Shown here: positions 34,023-46,900 of the stretch, piece by piece
Position numbering within the stretch: the stretch's first letter is position 1
Layout of the letters: each line of letters begins with the position of its first letter
Origin: Halisarca cf. caerulea
Lineage: Eukaryota; Porifera; Demospongiae; Chondrillida; Halisarcidae
Direction: 5' to 3'
Assembly (NCBI GenBank): GCA_963170055.1
Contig: CAUJGJ010000378.1
Coordinates: 500,001 to 547,500, forward strand
Length of the DNA stretch: 47,500 bases
Program-made: the position numbers and the translations under genes
The notes under the pieces: model-generated
Told to the model about the DNA's origin: nothing
The model's input: only the letters and a program-made list of their open reading frames with translations
Database searches by the model: none

Positions 34023-34100
<78 letters not shown>
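34023..34100. repeat. (TA)n microsatellite
   Basis: Nearly 80 bases of uninterrupted TA. Spacer 34101-34980 has no recognisable gene. Confidence 0.95.
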
Positions 34101-34102
<2 letters not shown>

Positions 34103-34984
34103 GCAGAAAAATGTGACTTCAATTTCAGCTGAATGAAGTATAAACAAGTAGATAATTGTAGTAATGTTAATGTGACAGTAGTTATTAATTATATTATTGA
34201 AAAAGCAATGTTCCATGCTGTAGTGGATGGGGGATGCCTGTGTCATTTTATCATAGCAACGTCCCATCAGATTTTGAGTAGAACTGTAGAAAACAGAGAA
34301 GCAAAAAGCAAAGGTAATTATTATATACAACGGTCCTTATCATCTCTTTGAAATGCCCCAACATTAAAATTTGCTATTTACAATACAAGAGTCAGATGAC
34401 CACAAACCTAAGGGTACAATGTATTGGATTCTTATCAATTGTGGTAGTATGCTCACTGGTAGATAATGACTGGGGATGTGGCTAGTATATTGCTGGAGTA
34501 ATGTGAGGGTTAACAAATTGCCACACAGTAATCACGGGTCAAGAAGTGGACTAGGCTCTATGTTGTTACTCCTACTGGAAAGAAAAGAAACATGGGCCCA
34601 GGGTTCAAAAGTATGCAGCTGCCACCTATACCAGATCCCGCCCTGGCATAATGGGGATAGCAAACTGGTGATGGGTTTTTCAGATGATAAGGCCCACTAA
34701 ACATGTGAAAGAGTACACTAGGATAATGCCAGCTCACCTCTAGCTCAACAACCATGCATTGTGGTGTACAAAAGAGACTGCCGGTTCAGGGGCATAGGCG
34801 GAATTTTTTTATAAAGGGGTTTTCCAATCAAAATAACACAACACCATATGATAGTAGTATGTAGTATTATGCATCCAAATGCTCCAAATGTCGGGGGAGC
34901 AAAAGTAAATGGAATGAAAGGGGCAACTATGTAGGCACATGGTACCCTAGAACATATTCAGTGCACCCATATAATATTCAGTAT

Positions 34985-35215
34985 CGCAGGGGGTTGTAGT
35001 TAGGGGGTCTGGGGGAAAATGAGCTCTTTTAGATATATGAGGTCACCGTTGTAATTCAGGCCATTTAAGACCATTAGTGAAGGCACAATGGTTGTTTCTG
35101 ACACTCAAGTTGAAGCTTCCTACAGCAATTTTCAATACTACTGGAATTTTTTGGGGATGGAATCATGGAGAGTTTGGGGTGGAAGCTTCCCCACCCTCAC
35201 TGGATAGATCAAACT
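34985..35215 (+). repeat. Dispersed repeat R2, copy a
   Basis: Shares with 39925-40060 and 40265-40475 the ordered landmarks AGGGGGTCTGGGG, GAGxTTTTxAG, GGCCATTTxAGACCATT, TGACACTCAAG and, with the third copy, GGAATTTTTTGG and CCACTGGATAGA. No coding potential. Confidence 0.7.
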
Positions 35216-35234
35216 GCGGACCTATATTGTCCAA

Positions 35235-35295
35235 CCAGTCCAGTAGTTGTAGTAGTAATAGTAGTAGTAGTAGTGTGTAGTAGTGTAGTACGTAG
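35235..35295. repeat. (GTA)n imperfect microsatellite
   Basis: Run of GTA/GTT/GTG triplets. 35296-35905 holds no recognisable gene. Confidence 0.85.
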
Positions 35296-35906
35296 TATAG
35301 CGCACATGAATACACCAAGCATCGAGCATTGTGACGTCACAATCTATGGCTAAAATGGCATCCTCGCGTAGTGTGTGTAATTTCAGAAGCTTGACAAGTG
35401 ACAGATAGAGGGAAGATGACAAAATCGAATTCCTGAGAATATAAAATATAGGTATTAAGCAATTTGAGGTTATTGTATTTTCTTTCTTTTTCATTTACCA
35501 ATTGTATATTCTGCTCCTGCTCTGAAACGGTTTCTGGGACAGCTTGCCTGGACAGCTATTAAACTATTTAGGCAATTTCTCCATTATTGCACTCCAGCAG
35601 TCACTGTAGCAATACTCCCCCAATATTCATGCCTACCTCTACATCCCCAAATACAAAACAGGGGGTTAGTAGTCTTGCGTACGTAGCCCAGGCCGCATTC
35701 TCCCCTTCTTTATCGGGGACTGATGTCACTGGAAGGCAAAACGTCAGTCTCTGAAAATGGCTGAGCTGGCATGGGTCAGCTACACCAGACCAGGGGGTTG
35801 GCACAATACATTATGGAGAATATGGCTGTTACACAATGTATTGTACAACATCGATGATATACCGTATGATGTCCAGTGTACATCCACTGCATAATAATAT
35901 AGAATA

Positions 35907-36094
35907 AAACGGGGTAATTTGGAACATGGGGCAATTCGAGACAGCGGGTCAAAAGCCGTGTTAACCATGAGGTACACACATTATTCCTTGTTAAAGTTGT
36001 CTCCATGAAGTGGTAGTTCAGCAGTAGCAAGTGTGGCTAGACAGCTTTACCACAGCAGAGGTAAAGGCTCTGTTCCGAATTACCCCCCTTACCC
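35907..36094. mobile_element. Miniature inverted-repeat element with GGGTAA ends, copy a
   Basis: Termini GGGGTAATTTGGAAC and, reversed, GGGTAAGGGGGGTAATTCGG, with TA at each side. Interior matches the copy at 37868-38063 (TTCAGCAGxAGCAAGTxTGGCT, CAGCTTxACCACAGCA). Confidence 0.7.
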
Positions 36095-37867
36095 TACTTA
36101 ATGATTACCGCATATCCTGACTGTATAGACATAGGCAAAAGGAGACGAATATAGACCACATTTTGGAGACCACTCTTGTGAAGAAAAGACCGTGTAAGGC
36201 CCACTTAAACTAATTAATTTTGCTGTCTTTGGCTATTGTGGGATTGTTGCTAACGTCCACTTGCCATGGAAATCCTGCTTCGCCAATACCTTGTGGCAAG
36301 TACGTGATTTAGGATGATCCGTGGTCCTTGTCAATGATCTGTGTTTTACCAAATCCTGGTCTCAACTATACTCACACTAGTTAGATGATGGCTAGCTCAC
36401 TATCAGAGACTTACCTCTCCCAGTTTTAATGAATGGATTGAATTGTTTGCTGTTACAGTCTTATGTTATTAACATTTAGCCTTTATACACTTTGTACAAT
36501 TTCTGTATGCTCCTTTGTTTGCAGCTGTTGTATACTGATGTTACAGGTTTGGATCCCTACTCTATAGTGCCCTTATAGCTTAAGTTGGCTAAAGGCTTTA
36601 CCTGATTTCTATGAAACTAGATTTACTCCATACCATATCCTTGATAAGGCTATCAGAAAGTATAACATGCATGTCAATATCCAGACCCACAATTCATTAC
36701 TTGAATGGTCACATGGCACAAAGTCTCAGACTGGATTTTCTAACTGTTTTCAGAGCATTTCTCAGCATGATATTCCAACGATTGCTTGTTTTGGTTCTAA
36801 TAACAAGCCGCACCAATTTCATGGGATAGATCTATGCACAAATATGTCACTCACATCATAAGGCTACCAAAATCTGCAAAACATGTGATGCCCAATGCAG
36901 CCTATTTTGGTCATTTGATGACTTATGACAATTATCTGGAGACTGCATAGAATTATAAATTAAATGTTAAATTACAATTTTATGTGTATGAGTTATTCGG
37001 TAATTCCTCTGGAAACTTGGATAGTAATGGTGCACAAACAAGCTGTCAGTTTGCCTGATTCACAACAGCAAATGCTTTGAAAGCCCTATGTGTCTGTCGA
37101 ACTAATCTGACAATTACGGCCCCGTCATAGCAACTAATAATAATATTGGCAATCGTGATCAAAACATTTTAATTGGAAACAATAAAATTTATGGGACAAG
37201 ATTCAAGAAGCTTGTGTTTCAATTAAGTTGTGATACTTATAATTGATGCATTAGTTCCTGTTGGCAACTAAGAATAACCAATGTGTGACAGATGGTTTGT
37301 TTATAAAGCAGTTCCTATGCACAATTTTCTCTTGAAACTCAATTCTCAGACTTGTCATGAATATTGTAATTAATCACTCTGCATGAGGCATTACCATTGT
37401 GAAAATGTTTGCATTAGCTGCAATTCTGAATTTCAATAATTACTCAGCTAATGCACTATAACATACACCATTGCAACACATCCTGATATGCTATAGAGTT
37501 GCCAATATTGGATGTGTACAACATATGGGAGGAATCCCACCGAACGTCTTTCATATGATTTGAGTGTTATATGAAGCGGTAACCACTGAATTACGTATGT
37601 GTTCAGCATGACCTCTGTATTATGGAGTACGGTAGTACTCAATATGTAGGATTGACACGGAAAAACATGGCCGCCATACATTAGCGCAAATTTTGTTTTC
37701 GCCCGAAAACTAACGATACTGTAACAGTATAGTTAGCATTTAGAAGTGATATTGGTACCTTTTGACACACTAGCTATAAGATGAAGTAGTTAAAACCCTT
37801 CGTAGGGCAATTTTTTTAAAGAACTTTGAAATTTTAGACGAAAATGTATGGGTACGCAACACCAGTA
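36095..37867. other. Gene-poor spacer
   Basis: No supported gene. Short overlapping ORFs near 36611-36861 have no recognisable motif. A GGCTAAAGGC sequence near 36590 resembles the 3' UTR of the retrotransposon at the left edge of the window. Confidence 0.4.
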
Positions 37868-38063
37868 GGGTAAGAAAGGGTAACTTGGAACGGCCGAGTA
37901 AAAGAGGTGTCAATAGTAAGCTACAGGTACAATTTTTGGTCAGTAATGTCTCTGTGAATTAGGCGTTCAGCAGCAGCAAGTATGGCTGGCCAGCTTAATC
38001 ATAGCAAAAGATACAGGCCCTGTTTCAAGTTACCCATGTGTTCCAAGTTACCCCACTTTACCC
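37868..38063. mobile_element. Miniature inverted-repeat element with GGGTAA ends, copy b
   Basis: Starts GGGTAAGAAAGGGTAACTTG and, reversed from the right, GGGTAAAGTGGGGTAACTTG; TA duplicated at 37866-37867 and 38064-38065. Confidence 0.8.
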
Positions 38064-38755
38064 TACCATTTTAAGATTATATCTATTCTTCTTCTTCTCC
38101 TTCTTGTCGTTCAAGTTTTTCGAACTGAGCTACAGGTCGCCACGAAGGGTCCAGAGGTCTCATCTTTCGCCAGCGAGCTCCGGTTGTTAGCGAAGTGCTT
38201 TTTGTTGGTTTTGAAGCAATACGTACATTTCCAAAACAGGAAAATTTTTAATAGGCAAATCCCATACATTCGTCGGATCAGCCATTTTGGGACAAATGTG
38301 ACGGCTACGCGAGACCAGTCAAACTGAGCACATTCACAGGCCGAACCTTGAGCAGTCGCAGTCGTGATTGTGTGAAAGCATCCAAGTGATTTGTATAAGC
38401 AAATATTCGGGTGGGTTTTCCAGATATTCTGGTGCTAGTGCAGTTTATACTTAGAGCCAAAGTCGATTTCTGTGTTGTGTTTCGTGTATTAATACTGGCT
38501 ATTATATCGGGATAAGACAAGTTAAAAAAGTATCCAAGTTTGCCCAAATATTCCACATTAAATGTTCTCAGTAATGCGTGTATCTGAGTTTGAATGACAT
38601 TGTGTTTAATGTTATTTACTCCATGTTTATGTGTCTTCTGTTGTTGTAGGCTTATATAACAGAGTGGGCTAATAGCTAGCTATAGTGTTCACATGCATGT
38701 ACTGTACAAAACTCATTGACAAGTACCTGTTCAGTTTTATATGCAGGATCAACTA
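38064..38755. other. Spacer without recognised gene
   Basis: A CTT-rich run near 38090-38105 and GC-richer sequence to about 38360. A minus-strand ORF at 38305-38556 has no recognisable motif and is not supported. Confidence 0.35.
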
Positions 38756-38970
38756 TAGCGGAACCCCTCTATTCCGGACACCTTGCAATTGGGGATCATA
38801 TAGATAGGACTGTACTCATTGTTTAAATGTCCTCATTTCAGGAGTTGAATGTGTACTATGGCTTACTAGAGTGCATGCATGGATTATCGGCTGCATGGTT
38901 TCAGTGGCATATGTCCCTATAAAAGAGGTATCTGCAGTTCAGCGTGGGCTAGATTAGAGGGGTTCCGCTG
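38756..38970. mobile_element. Tigger-type miniature element, 215 bp
   Basis: Left end TAGCGGAACCCCTCTATTCC, right end reversed CAGCGGAACCCCTCTAATCT, TA on both sides. The AACCCCTCT(A/T)TT core is typical of pogo/Tigger ends. No coding capacity. Confidence 0.8.
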
Positions 38971-39239
38971 TATATGAGCAAATATAATTTTGGCATCCCT
39001 GCTCAGCCCGGCTGTACTTGACTGTATGCATACAGATGTGTTGCTATTTAACCACAATCCGGTGGAACGAAACTTAAAACCTATAATTGAGGAACTCCAC
39101 CTTAAAAAAAGAACACTAACAAGGGTGTATAAAAATCTTTTAAAAATGCTAAAATTGTAGGATTGACACAGGACTGTGCAAAAAGGCTGTATCAAAAAGG
39201 ATCCTCCAAAAACACTTGAAACAAGGGTCAGTTGTGAAA

Positions 39240-39365
39240 TAGGCACAGGGCTAGGCGGGCAAAGGTCAAGATGGGCAGGGCTAGACGAGAATAGGGCTAG
39301 ACAGGCTTAGAGCTAGACGAGCATAGGGCTACACATACATGAGGCTAGACGGGTATAGGGCTAGA
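39240..39365. repeat. Tandem GGGCTAGAC-based repeat
   Basis: Successive units of about 17-20 bases carrying (A/G)GGCTAGAC(G/A)(A/G)G, merging into the left arm of the adjoining palindrome. Confidence 0.75.
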
Positions 39366-39540
39366 CAGAGTTGAATTAGACTGAGTGTACACTGTGAAAA
39401 TTCCTACATCCCGCAGTATATACGTATAATGTACTGCACATGTGGGATGTAGGAATTTGCACAGTGTACACTCAGTCCATTGAAACTCTGTCTAGCCCTA
39501 TACCCATCTAGCCTCATGTATGTGTAGCCTTATGCTCGTG
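39318..39540. repeat. Long palindrome, ~98-base arms around a short loop
   Basis: 39318-39416 is nearly the reverse complement of 39442-39540: ACGAGCATA(G/A)GGCTACAC, ATACATGAGGCTAGA, GGGTATAGGGCTAGACAGAG, ACTGAGTGTACACTGTG and AATTCCTACATCCC appear in both arms. About 25 bases separate them. A foldback element or an inverted duplication. Confidence 0.85.
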
Positions 39541-39665
39541 CAGAACACTACACCATGGACTGAATAGCAACCGTGAAAGATGATAGATCTTTCATAGTAA
39601 TAGCATACTTTCCAAACGTTATACGTGAAATATCATACCAGGGTTCTATCTAGGATTAAAATTTT

Positions 39666-39824
39666 AGGGGGGGGGGGGGGGGGGGAGCTTGAGTATTACA
39701 GTGAATGACTGCCACGCAAGATATGCACATAGATTTGATGCATGTATTGTATGTATATAGCAGGGTGATGGGGGGGGGTACTTACAAAGTATAGTATAGG
39801 GGGGGGCGGGTACATGTATGTATA
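39666..39824. repeat. Poly-G-rich stretches
   Basis: G runs at about 39667-39685, 39770-39778 and 39800-39808; the first could form quadruplexes. Such runs are also sequencing-error-prone. Confidence 0.8.
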
Positions 39825-39924
39825 TGTGGTATACTAGACATCTATAAAACACATGCAGCGCAGTGATACTAAGAGGTGTATGCAGATATTGTTATAGAGT
39901 GTAGGGGTGTATGTATACGTATGA

Positions 39925-40060
39925 AACTAGGGGGTCTGGGGCATGTCCCCCCGGGGAAAATTCGAGTTTTTAGCTGAGATAATTTTGCTTTTGAGGCCAT
40001 TTTAGACCATTCAATGCTGATTTTGACACTCAAATAGGGCCTTCTTTATAGTAGTGAAAT
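39925..40060 (+). repeat. Dispersed repeat R2, copy b
   Basis: GGGGGTCTGGGGCATGTCCC, GAGTTTTTAGCT, TTGAGGCCATTTTAGACCAT and TTGACACTCAA as in the other copies. Confidence 0.7.
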
Positions 40061-40090
40061 GAGTGGCTGTGGGTATATACATTTGCATAG

Positions 40091-40099
40091 ATGTGTGTG

Positions 40100-40145
<46 letters not shown>

Positions 40146-40196
40146 CGTGCGTGCGTGCGTGTGTGCGTGCGTGCGTGTGTGTATGTGTATGTATAA

Positions 40197-40224
<28 letters not shown>
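40091..40224. repeat. (TG)n microsatellite with GTGC interruptions
   Basis: TG at 40099-40138, a GTGC/GTGTGC middle, TG again at 40197-40224. It lies between two copies of R2. Confidence 0.9.
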
Positions 40225-40227
<3 letters not shown>

Positions 40228-40264
40228 TACACCCCCAGTTATTTTATGGAGTGCAGAGGTATAC

Positions 40265-40475
40265 GTATTTAGCTAGAGGGATCTCGGGGTATACCCCCTA
40301 GGGAACATTTGAGTTTTTAGGTTATTAAAGGTTGTATTTGAGGCCATTTTAGATCATTCAAGGTTAATTTTGACACTCAAGTAGGGCCTACTCCATAGTA
40401 ATTTGTATTGCAGTTGGAATTTTTTGGTGATGAAAGCATCCCCCCCCCCCCCCCCCACTGGATAGAACCCTGCAT
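40265..40475 (+). repeat. Dispersed repeat R2, copy c
   Basis: Same order as copies a and b, ending with GGAATTTTTTGGTGATGAA, a C run at 40441-40456 and CACTGGATAGA. Confidence 0.7.
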
Positions 40476-40578
40476 ACAATCTCTTTGGGATCATCATAAA
40501 GTCGTCTGTAGTATATATCTCGTACTTTTATTACAAGCAATTATTATTGTATTGAAAGTATTATGTGTAACTGTTGTA

Positions 40579-40746
40579 CAGTCGAACCACATTAATATGA
40601 AACTGCTTAACATTTTTATATAAAACATGAAACACTAGCTACGTTTAAGCCCAAGTTCCTGTGTAACGAGTAGTACTGTTTACATGATATACTTTTAAGA
40701 TGAAAATTCAGCACAGTCCCCAGAGTTTCATGTTAATGAGGTACTG
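40579..40746. mobile_element. 168-bp miniature inverted-repeat element with TA duplication
   Basis: Left CAGTCGAACCACATTAATATG, shown here only in part, pairs with CAGTACCTCATTAACATGAA read from the right; both ends continue to ATGAAAC. TA at 40577-40578 and 40747-40748. Probably Tc1/mariner/pogo derived. Confidence 0.75.
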
Positions 40747-40918
40747 TAGTTATGATAATGTAACCTTTGAGTATCATTATTGCAAGAAGGGGGATGATTG
40801 TAATAATGTGACTACAAATGAAATCATTCAGAAGAAATAATTTTACTTAGAGAAATGATGCTAGGCCTAAAACTGTTTGAAATGATCTCTGTCTACTTGT
40901 GTTCATAGCAGTTTAGCT

Positions 40919-43900
40919 TTAGTTACATTCAACTCGGACTGGTTGCTGGCTCAAGAATGTATAATTCAGACTGCAGTCAGCTGTCACTATGGTCAGATGA
41001 CGATGAGCAGCTCCAGCAAAGTAGTTCTGAAGGAGCACCGTGGGATGACGTGGGCTGTAACTCTCACAGAAAGAAGCATTGGTGACTGGTGGGTACAGGT
41101 TAATGAGACTGGGTACAGCGTCATGGCATCCTGGAAACTGATCAGTTTGGTTGTTCATAAAAAACTTTGACACAACGCGAATAATCAAGTTGGTAGCTTC
41201 CCTTTCAAAGCGAAGTTTCTTTGTATTGATATAGGATAAGTCAACTGTATCCAGCAATCCATCATCAGCTTCATTTGCAATAACTTTTGTACCAGAGGAT
41301 TCAAGCAAGTTGTATGTATCAGAGCCGTTTCCTCCAATGAGTATGTCATAGCCATCATAGGCTATTAAAGTGTCATTACCTCCTTCTCCATTAAGAACAT
41401 TATCATCCATGGACGAGGTTATCATGATGTCATCATATGGGGTTCCATAAACGTTTTCCACATTGTGTATCTCATCAAGGCCATGAGGATGTTGACAGAT
41501 GCCATTGTTGAGATCCACATAGATGCCTGTTTCGTTGAACACATTTCCTGCATATAAAATGGTATCATCACCAGGTCCACCATCAACGTAGTTCTCACCC
41601 GCTCCTGGTGATAAGAGGTCATTACCATATCCACCATGTAAAATGTCATTGCCCCTTCCGCCACTCAGAGTGTCATTTCCCAGGCCTCCAAGTAGAGTAT
41701 CATTTCCCGCTCCTCCTTTGAGGACATCATTTCCATCTTTGCCCAGGAGTACGTCATTAGCATCTCCACCCACAATTGTATTTGGCTTGTTGTTTCCAGT
41801 GATGTGGTTAGCTACAGATTTGTAGCCATAAACTGCTCTTACTTCTCCATGTGTTGTATTATCACTGAGACTTATGTTCTGGTTGTGCATGTGAGTGCTA
41901 TGTTGACTGGCTTTGTTAATGACAATAATCACTGGAGTGAACCTGTCCTCAGGTGATATAACAAAGGTAATGCCATCACTTGAGAGAATTGTGAGATGAC
42001 GTGCGTTTGGATTGACTACATAGTCAACCAGTGTTGCTGAAAATGATGTTGTGGCATCAGAGGGATCTGTGTACTGCAATGTCACCGATCATGTATTATT
42101 AGTGACTGAAATCTGACTGTAGTTGGCGCTGAAGAGGACTGTGTCAGGAACATTGTCAGTTGCGACATTTTGAATAGAAATGTGACCATATCCAGACTTC
42201 AAGACATAAGTATCACTCCCATTGTTGCCTCTCATGGTACCTCCACCCTCTCTGGGATCAATGTAGTTGTCCATTTGATTGCCTGCATGTGATGACATCT
42301 GAATGTGGAGAGCCAATGACACGTTTAACGTTTTGAAACTTAGCATCAGTCAGATCAATTGTCATGGGATCCTCTGCTTTGGATTTATCAACCATTACTG
42401 CTACAGGAGATTGAGCACTTCTGGATGTTAAAGGAAGGGTGAATGCTACACCATCTTTAGAGCGGACCAGAAGATGCTGGTATTGTGGTCCTCGGAACCA
42501 ATGATACAAAACTACACTGATTTTGGAAGATGAACTGTCTGTGATATTCAAATTTGACCCTGCAGCATTTATGTGGATGTTGTCAAAATTTGCATCATAT
42601 AGAAGAAAATCATCTTTTCCATCAGCAGCATAATTTAATATAGTGCAGTGTGTTTCTGGTGCAAGGTAACCATCCTGTTCATTTGGAGATGGTAACTTCA
42701 CAACATAGGTATCTGCACCTTGCTGACCTGCTATGGTATCGTAGCCTCCTTCTCCAGCAATGTAGTTGTCAAGGTCATTTCCTAAGATGATATTGCCATC
42801 ATTTGTTCCTACAACCGAAGTAACCTGTTTCAAGATTATGCTAGATAAGAGGTCCACACTTCTATTCTGAGATGTCAGCTCTTTCAAAGTAGGAATAAGT
42901 CTTATCCTATCAGTGCTAGGGTTATGGTGAATTTCCAAAAATATGTTGTCCTGTGAATACAAGGTGACATGCTGGTGTGTCTTGCCCAGAAACCAATTCT
43001 TTATCGTCAAAACATAGCTGCCTGATTGGACTATCAGGTCATAATCATTGGATGGAGATTAACTTGCATTGATAAACTGAGCATTTGCTGGGAAGATAAT
43101 TGTGTCCAGTTTTTCATCTGAAGCCCCATTATCTATTTCATCATCAAATTCTGTAGCTTCACTCTGTATGTGGTAGGTGTCTGATCCATTCCTGCCATTC
43201 ATGTAGTCACTTCCCTTACCAGGAATGATGACATCATCATTGTTATAGCCATACAAGAAGTCAGAGTGATCAGAACCAATCACTTGTTTCACTGTTGGAT
43301 AATCTTGCATACTAGGACTAGGATCCAACCATACAGAATACTCACTTCCAGCTCCACTGAGAGCATAGGGAACTCCTATTACCTGATTTGAATGTCTTTC
43401 GATATTAAACAATACAAAATCTGACGTTTTGAAGTTTAAGTGCTGAAATGTTAAACCACTAAACCAAGACCGAATGGTTACTTTGAATAGGGATCCAGCT
43501 GTTATAATAGCATTGTTGCCAGAGGATGAGAATGAAAGTTCATCATATCTCTTGGGAATAATCATAAAATCTTCTGTTTCTTGAGCATCAGAATTGTTTA
43601 AGGTGACATGAGTCGAGGTACCATCGAGGAAGTAAGTATCTGCTTCCGCATTGCCTTCAACATATGTGTGCTGTGGTCCAAGGTAAAAGGAATCATTTCC
43701 ATCATTTCCCTTCACTATGTAGTGATAGTCCTCAAGTCCATATGGTAGATTTTTTGGCAATTTCTGAACAGCAAAGAAGTTATTATTGTCACTGTTTCCA
43801 TGGTACTCCCCATGAAGTGTGGATCTGTTACCCTGTAAACCTGATAGTATCTTCCTTTCATCAACTGGTATGACCCAAAACACTTTAACAGATTGTTTCT

Positions 43901-46900
43901 TAAAGTTGACTTTGTTGGACTCACCAATTCCCATAATAATGTCATTAACTTTAATTTCAAAAGGAATGTATTGAGAAAGTGTTGTTTCTTGTCCATTGGT
44001 AAGAGTACCTGTCATGGCCAAGTGTCCCCTTCTCCCCCCTTCTAAGAGTTGAAAATTAATATCTCCTCCATTCCAAGAGTCAGCAGCACCAGCAAAGTTG
44101 ATGGCAGGAGCACTTCCATTGCATTTGGTCACCTTGAAGTAGTTATGATAGTCAGCAATTTGACTCAAGAACTGTTGATTTTCTTGGTACTGTTTCTCTA
44201 ATTTTGCAACCTTAAAAGGGGCTGAATATATACCTCCAGTGAGAGTGTCTGCTATGTCAAGAATGGCTTCACCTATACCTTTAAGTACAGCCACAACTGT
44301 CTGTCCAGTGCTTGCACCAGGAGGGAGTGAGTCAAGTTCTTTCTTGATGTCGGTGTAGAAACTATCTATTCCCAAACGAATGATGGTTAAAGCAATAACA
44401 AATGGTTCAGTTTCTGGTCCCAACAATCCCAGAACTGTAATAAGGCTGTCAAGACCAGCATCAACATAACCAATAACAGTATGCTGTTGAAGGTCCTCGT
44501 ATATGTTGTAAATACCAAAAGCTACCCCTACAATTGGTATGTTTTCAAACACCTTTCCGACTTCTCCAATGGTTGAGAGAAGCTCCGATCCTGCACCAGC
44601 AATCAGTTGACCAGCATCTTCCCCAACTACTTGACCAATTGTCTCACTAACTCGGCCAACTGCTTTGCTAGCAATCTTTCCGACAGCCTTCCCAGCCGCT
44701 TTGTATATCTTTTGATTCAATCCACTCAACTCTCCAAGTCCATGGAGGCTTTGAGCCAGGTTGATGGAACCATGCAAGATATCTCCCCTTTCAAATGCTT
44801 CAATTGATCCTTTGATGCCCATGACTGTCCCATAGATGGCCAGACCTCTATTTATCTTCCCGGCTGCTCCTTCCCCTAGTTGTTGTAGAGTTCGAGCTTC
44901 TTCATGCATTTTATCCATCAGATCTTTTGAAGTCATTTTGGATTCATCTAAATCAGTTTCTACATTCCGACGAGATGAAGGATTTGATGGCTCATAGATT
45001 TCATAGGACACCTTCCCTTCTCTGACTGCAATGGAATCTTCGTTGACTTCAAAGTTCTTTCCAGTACCAGCTTCTCGTGCTTCCACTGATTTGGCAATCT
45101 CCTTGCTGACATAAAGCTGGTCTCTCAGCATTGCATGTGACATTTGCAGTGGCAAGCTACGATATTCTGCTTCATGATATTCATTAACTTCACTGTCAAC
45201 TGACTTCATTTGAGAATCCTGTACTTTTCGAGCATCGTAAGGCCCCTCAAAGAGTGGTCCTGCTATAGCTCTATTAGTTTCAATAAATCTTGAACCTGTA
45301 TTGGGATCACTTGTCATCACATCTTTAAGGCTCTCCTTAAAATCACTGATTAACCTCATTCATTTAGCACTATTGCTTGCTTCCGGTGCTGAACTACCAG
45401 CAGCACGCTTCTGGACCCTTCGAGTACTATCTTTGTATCCGGCATCCACCCATTGCTGAAGTAGTGATCCGACCTGTTTTCTTATTGCCTGCACTTTGTA
45501 GTTTGTTCTTGGTTTGCCGAATTTGGTCTCATAGAAGTCATTTCTAATTCCGTGTTCTCTGGCAGTGCCAGCATCACCACGTCCTATTGGATGACCTTCA
45601 TAGAATACATTTCTGTCAAATGTTTCGACATGTGCATTTAAATCCAGACTGAGCTTATTGGTAACATGAACTCTGTAGTCACGAATTGCTTCACTTGAGA
45701 ACATGGCGATAGTAGTTTCACCGTTTATGGCATTGGTTCTGGTTGTTCCTATCTGCGTGTGTTCCCCACCCATCCACTTACGGGCATCAGAGAAGAAATT
45801 GCTATCAGTTTGAGGCTGTAGTTGAGCATAGGAATTACCAAATTTATATTGGTTTAAATCTAGTCCAGTGTTTTTAGTTGCACCTCCATTCGAATTTTCA
45901 TTTACAATGACTCCTTCAAGAGTTGTGTGGAATGTTTCAAGGGATTTGGATGATCCCTTCACCTGCAAACCAGATTGAACTTTTACTTTGTAAACAGTCA
46001 CCATAGCGATAATATATATATTTGTCTGCAAATGGTTCTCCAGTGCTATCTGTAGTTGTCCATGTATTGGTATTTTTGTCATAAGAAGGAAATTCAAATC
46101 CTTTTTCCCCCCACTGCTTAATTTCTTGTGTCAATTCAGCATAACTACTGAATTCTCGAATTTTTATCTTCTTGTCTTTTGGCACTCCTTGATCAAGTAC
46201 TCTAACAAGTCGTTCTTTTTCAACTCTTGTCTTCCAATTGGGATCTTCAGGAACTGCTTGGAAGTGTTCTTTGGCCACTGAACTTATAACATCAAAGAGA
46301 TCATCATTGTTCAGCTTGACATGCTTAGGATTAATCGCTGCTCCTGTATCTTCCAGCTCTATACCGCCCCCAGTTGTCCGGACAGTTTCTGATGAACCAG
46401 CAGGGTTTGGCAATGTTTCAGGAGCCTGGCTGATTTTCTCTTGAAGGCGATAGACTTTACCAGAATCGTCAAGACCAATGACTGTTTTTGTGATAGTTCC
46501 TGGTTTAGGCCTCCACACTGTACCTTCTGCCGTTAGTTCTCCATACAATTTTCTCCCATTGGTGTCAACATGCACAAGACCAGTACGTGAGCTTACTTCA
46601 TCCACAGTGCTTCTCATATCACGTAGCAAAACTTCAGGGAATCCATCACCAAGAAAAGCTGTCCCTTCAGAATCCAATGCACCCACATTGCAACCTGCTA
46701 AGCTTACCCGCTTGATGGCACCAGCTGTACCATCAATAGGGAGGGATTTCAGAGCTGCAGATAACTGTAAAGCATCCATTCCGTTTAATGTAATTTTATT
46801 ACTTGCTTCATTTATACTACCGTGACCTACAACCTGTATTCGTCCACCATGAGGAAGAGCTTCAATTGGTATAGATCTCGGAGGGATGCCTGTTGTTTTA

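Noticed and set aside
36611..36861. Two overlapping short ORFs in the spacer
   Set aside because: No recognisable motif, no conservation within the window, and lengths expected by chance.
38305..39246. Minus-strand ORFs of 83 and 109 codons
   Set aside because: No domain features; the second overlaps a miniature transposon end at 38917-38970.
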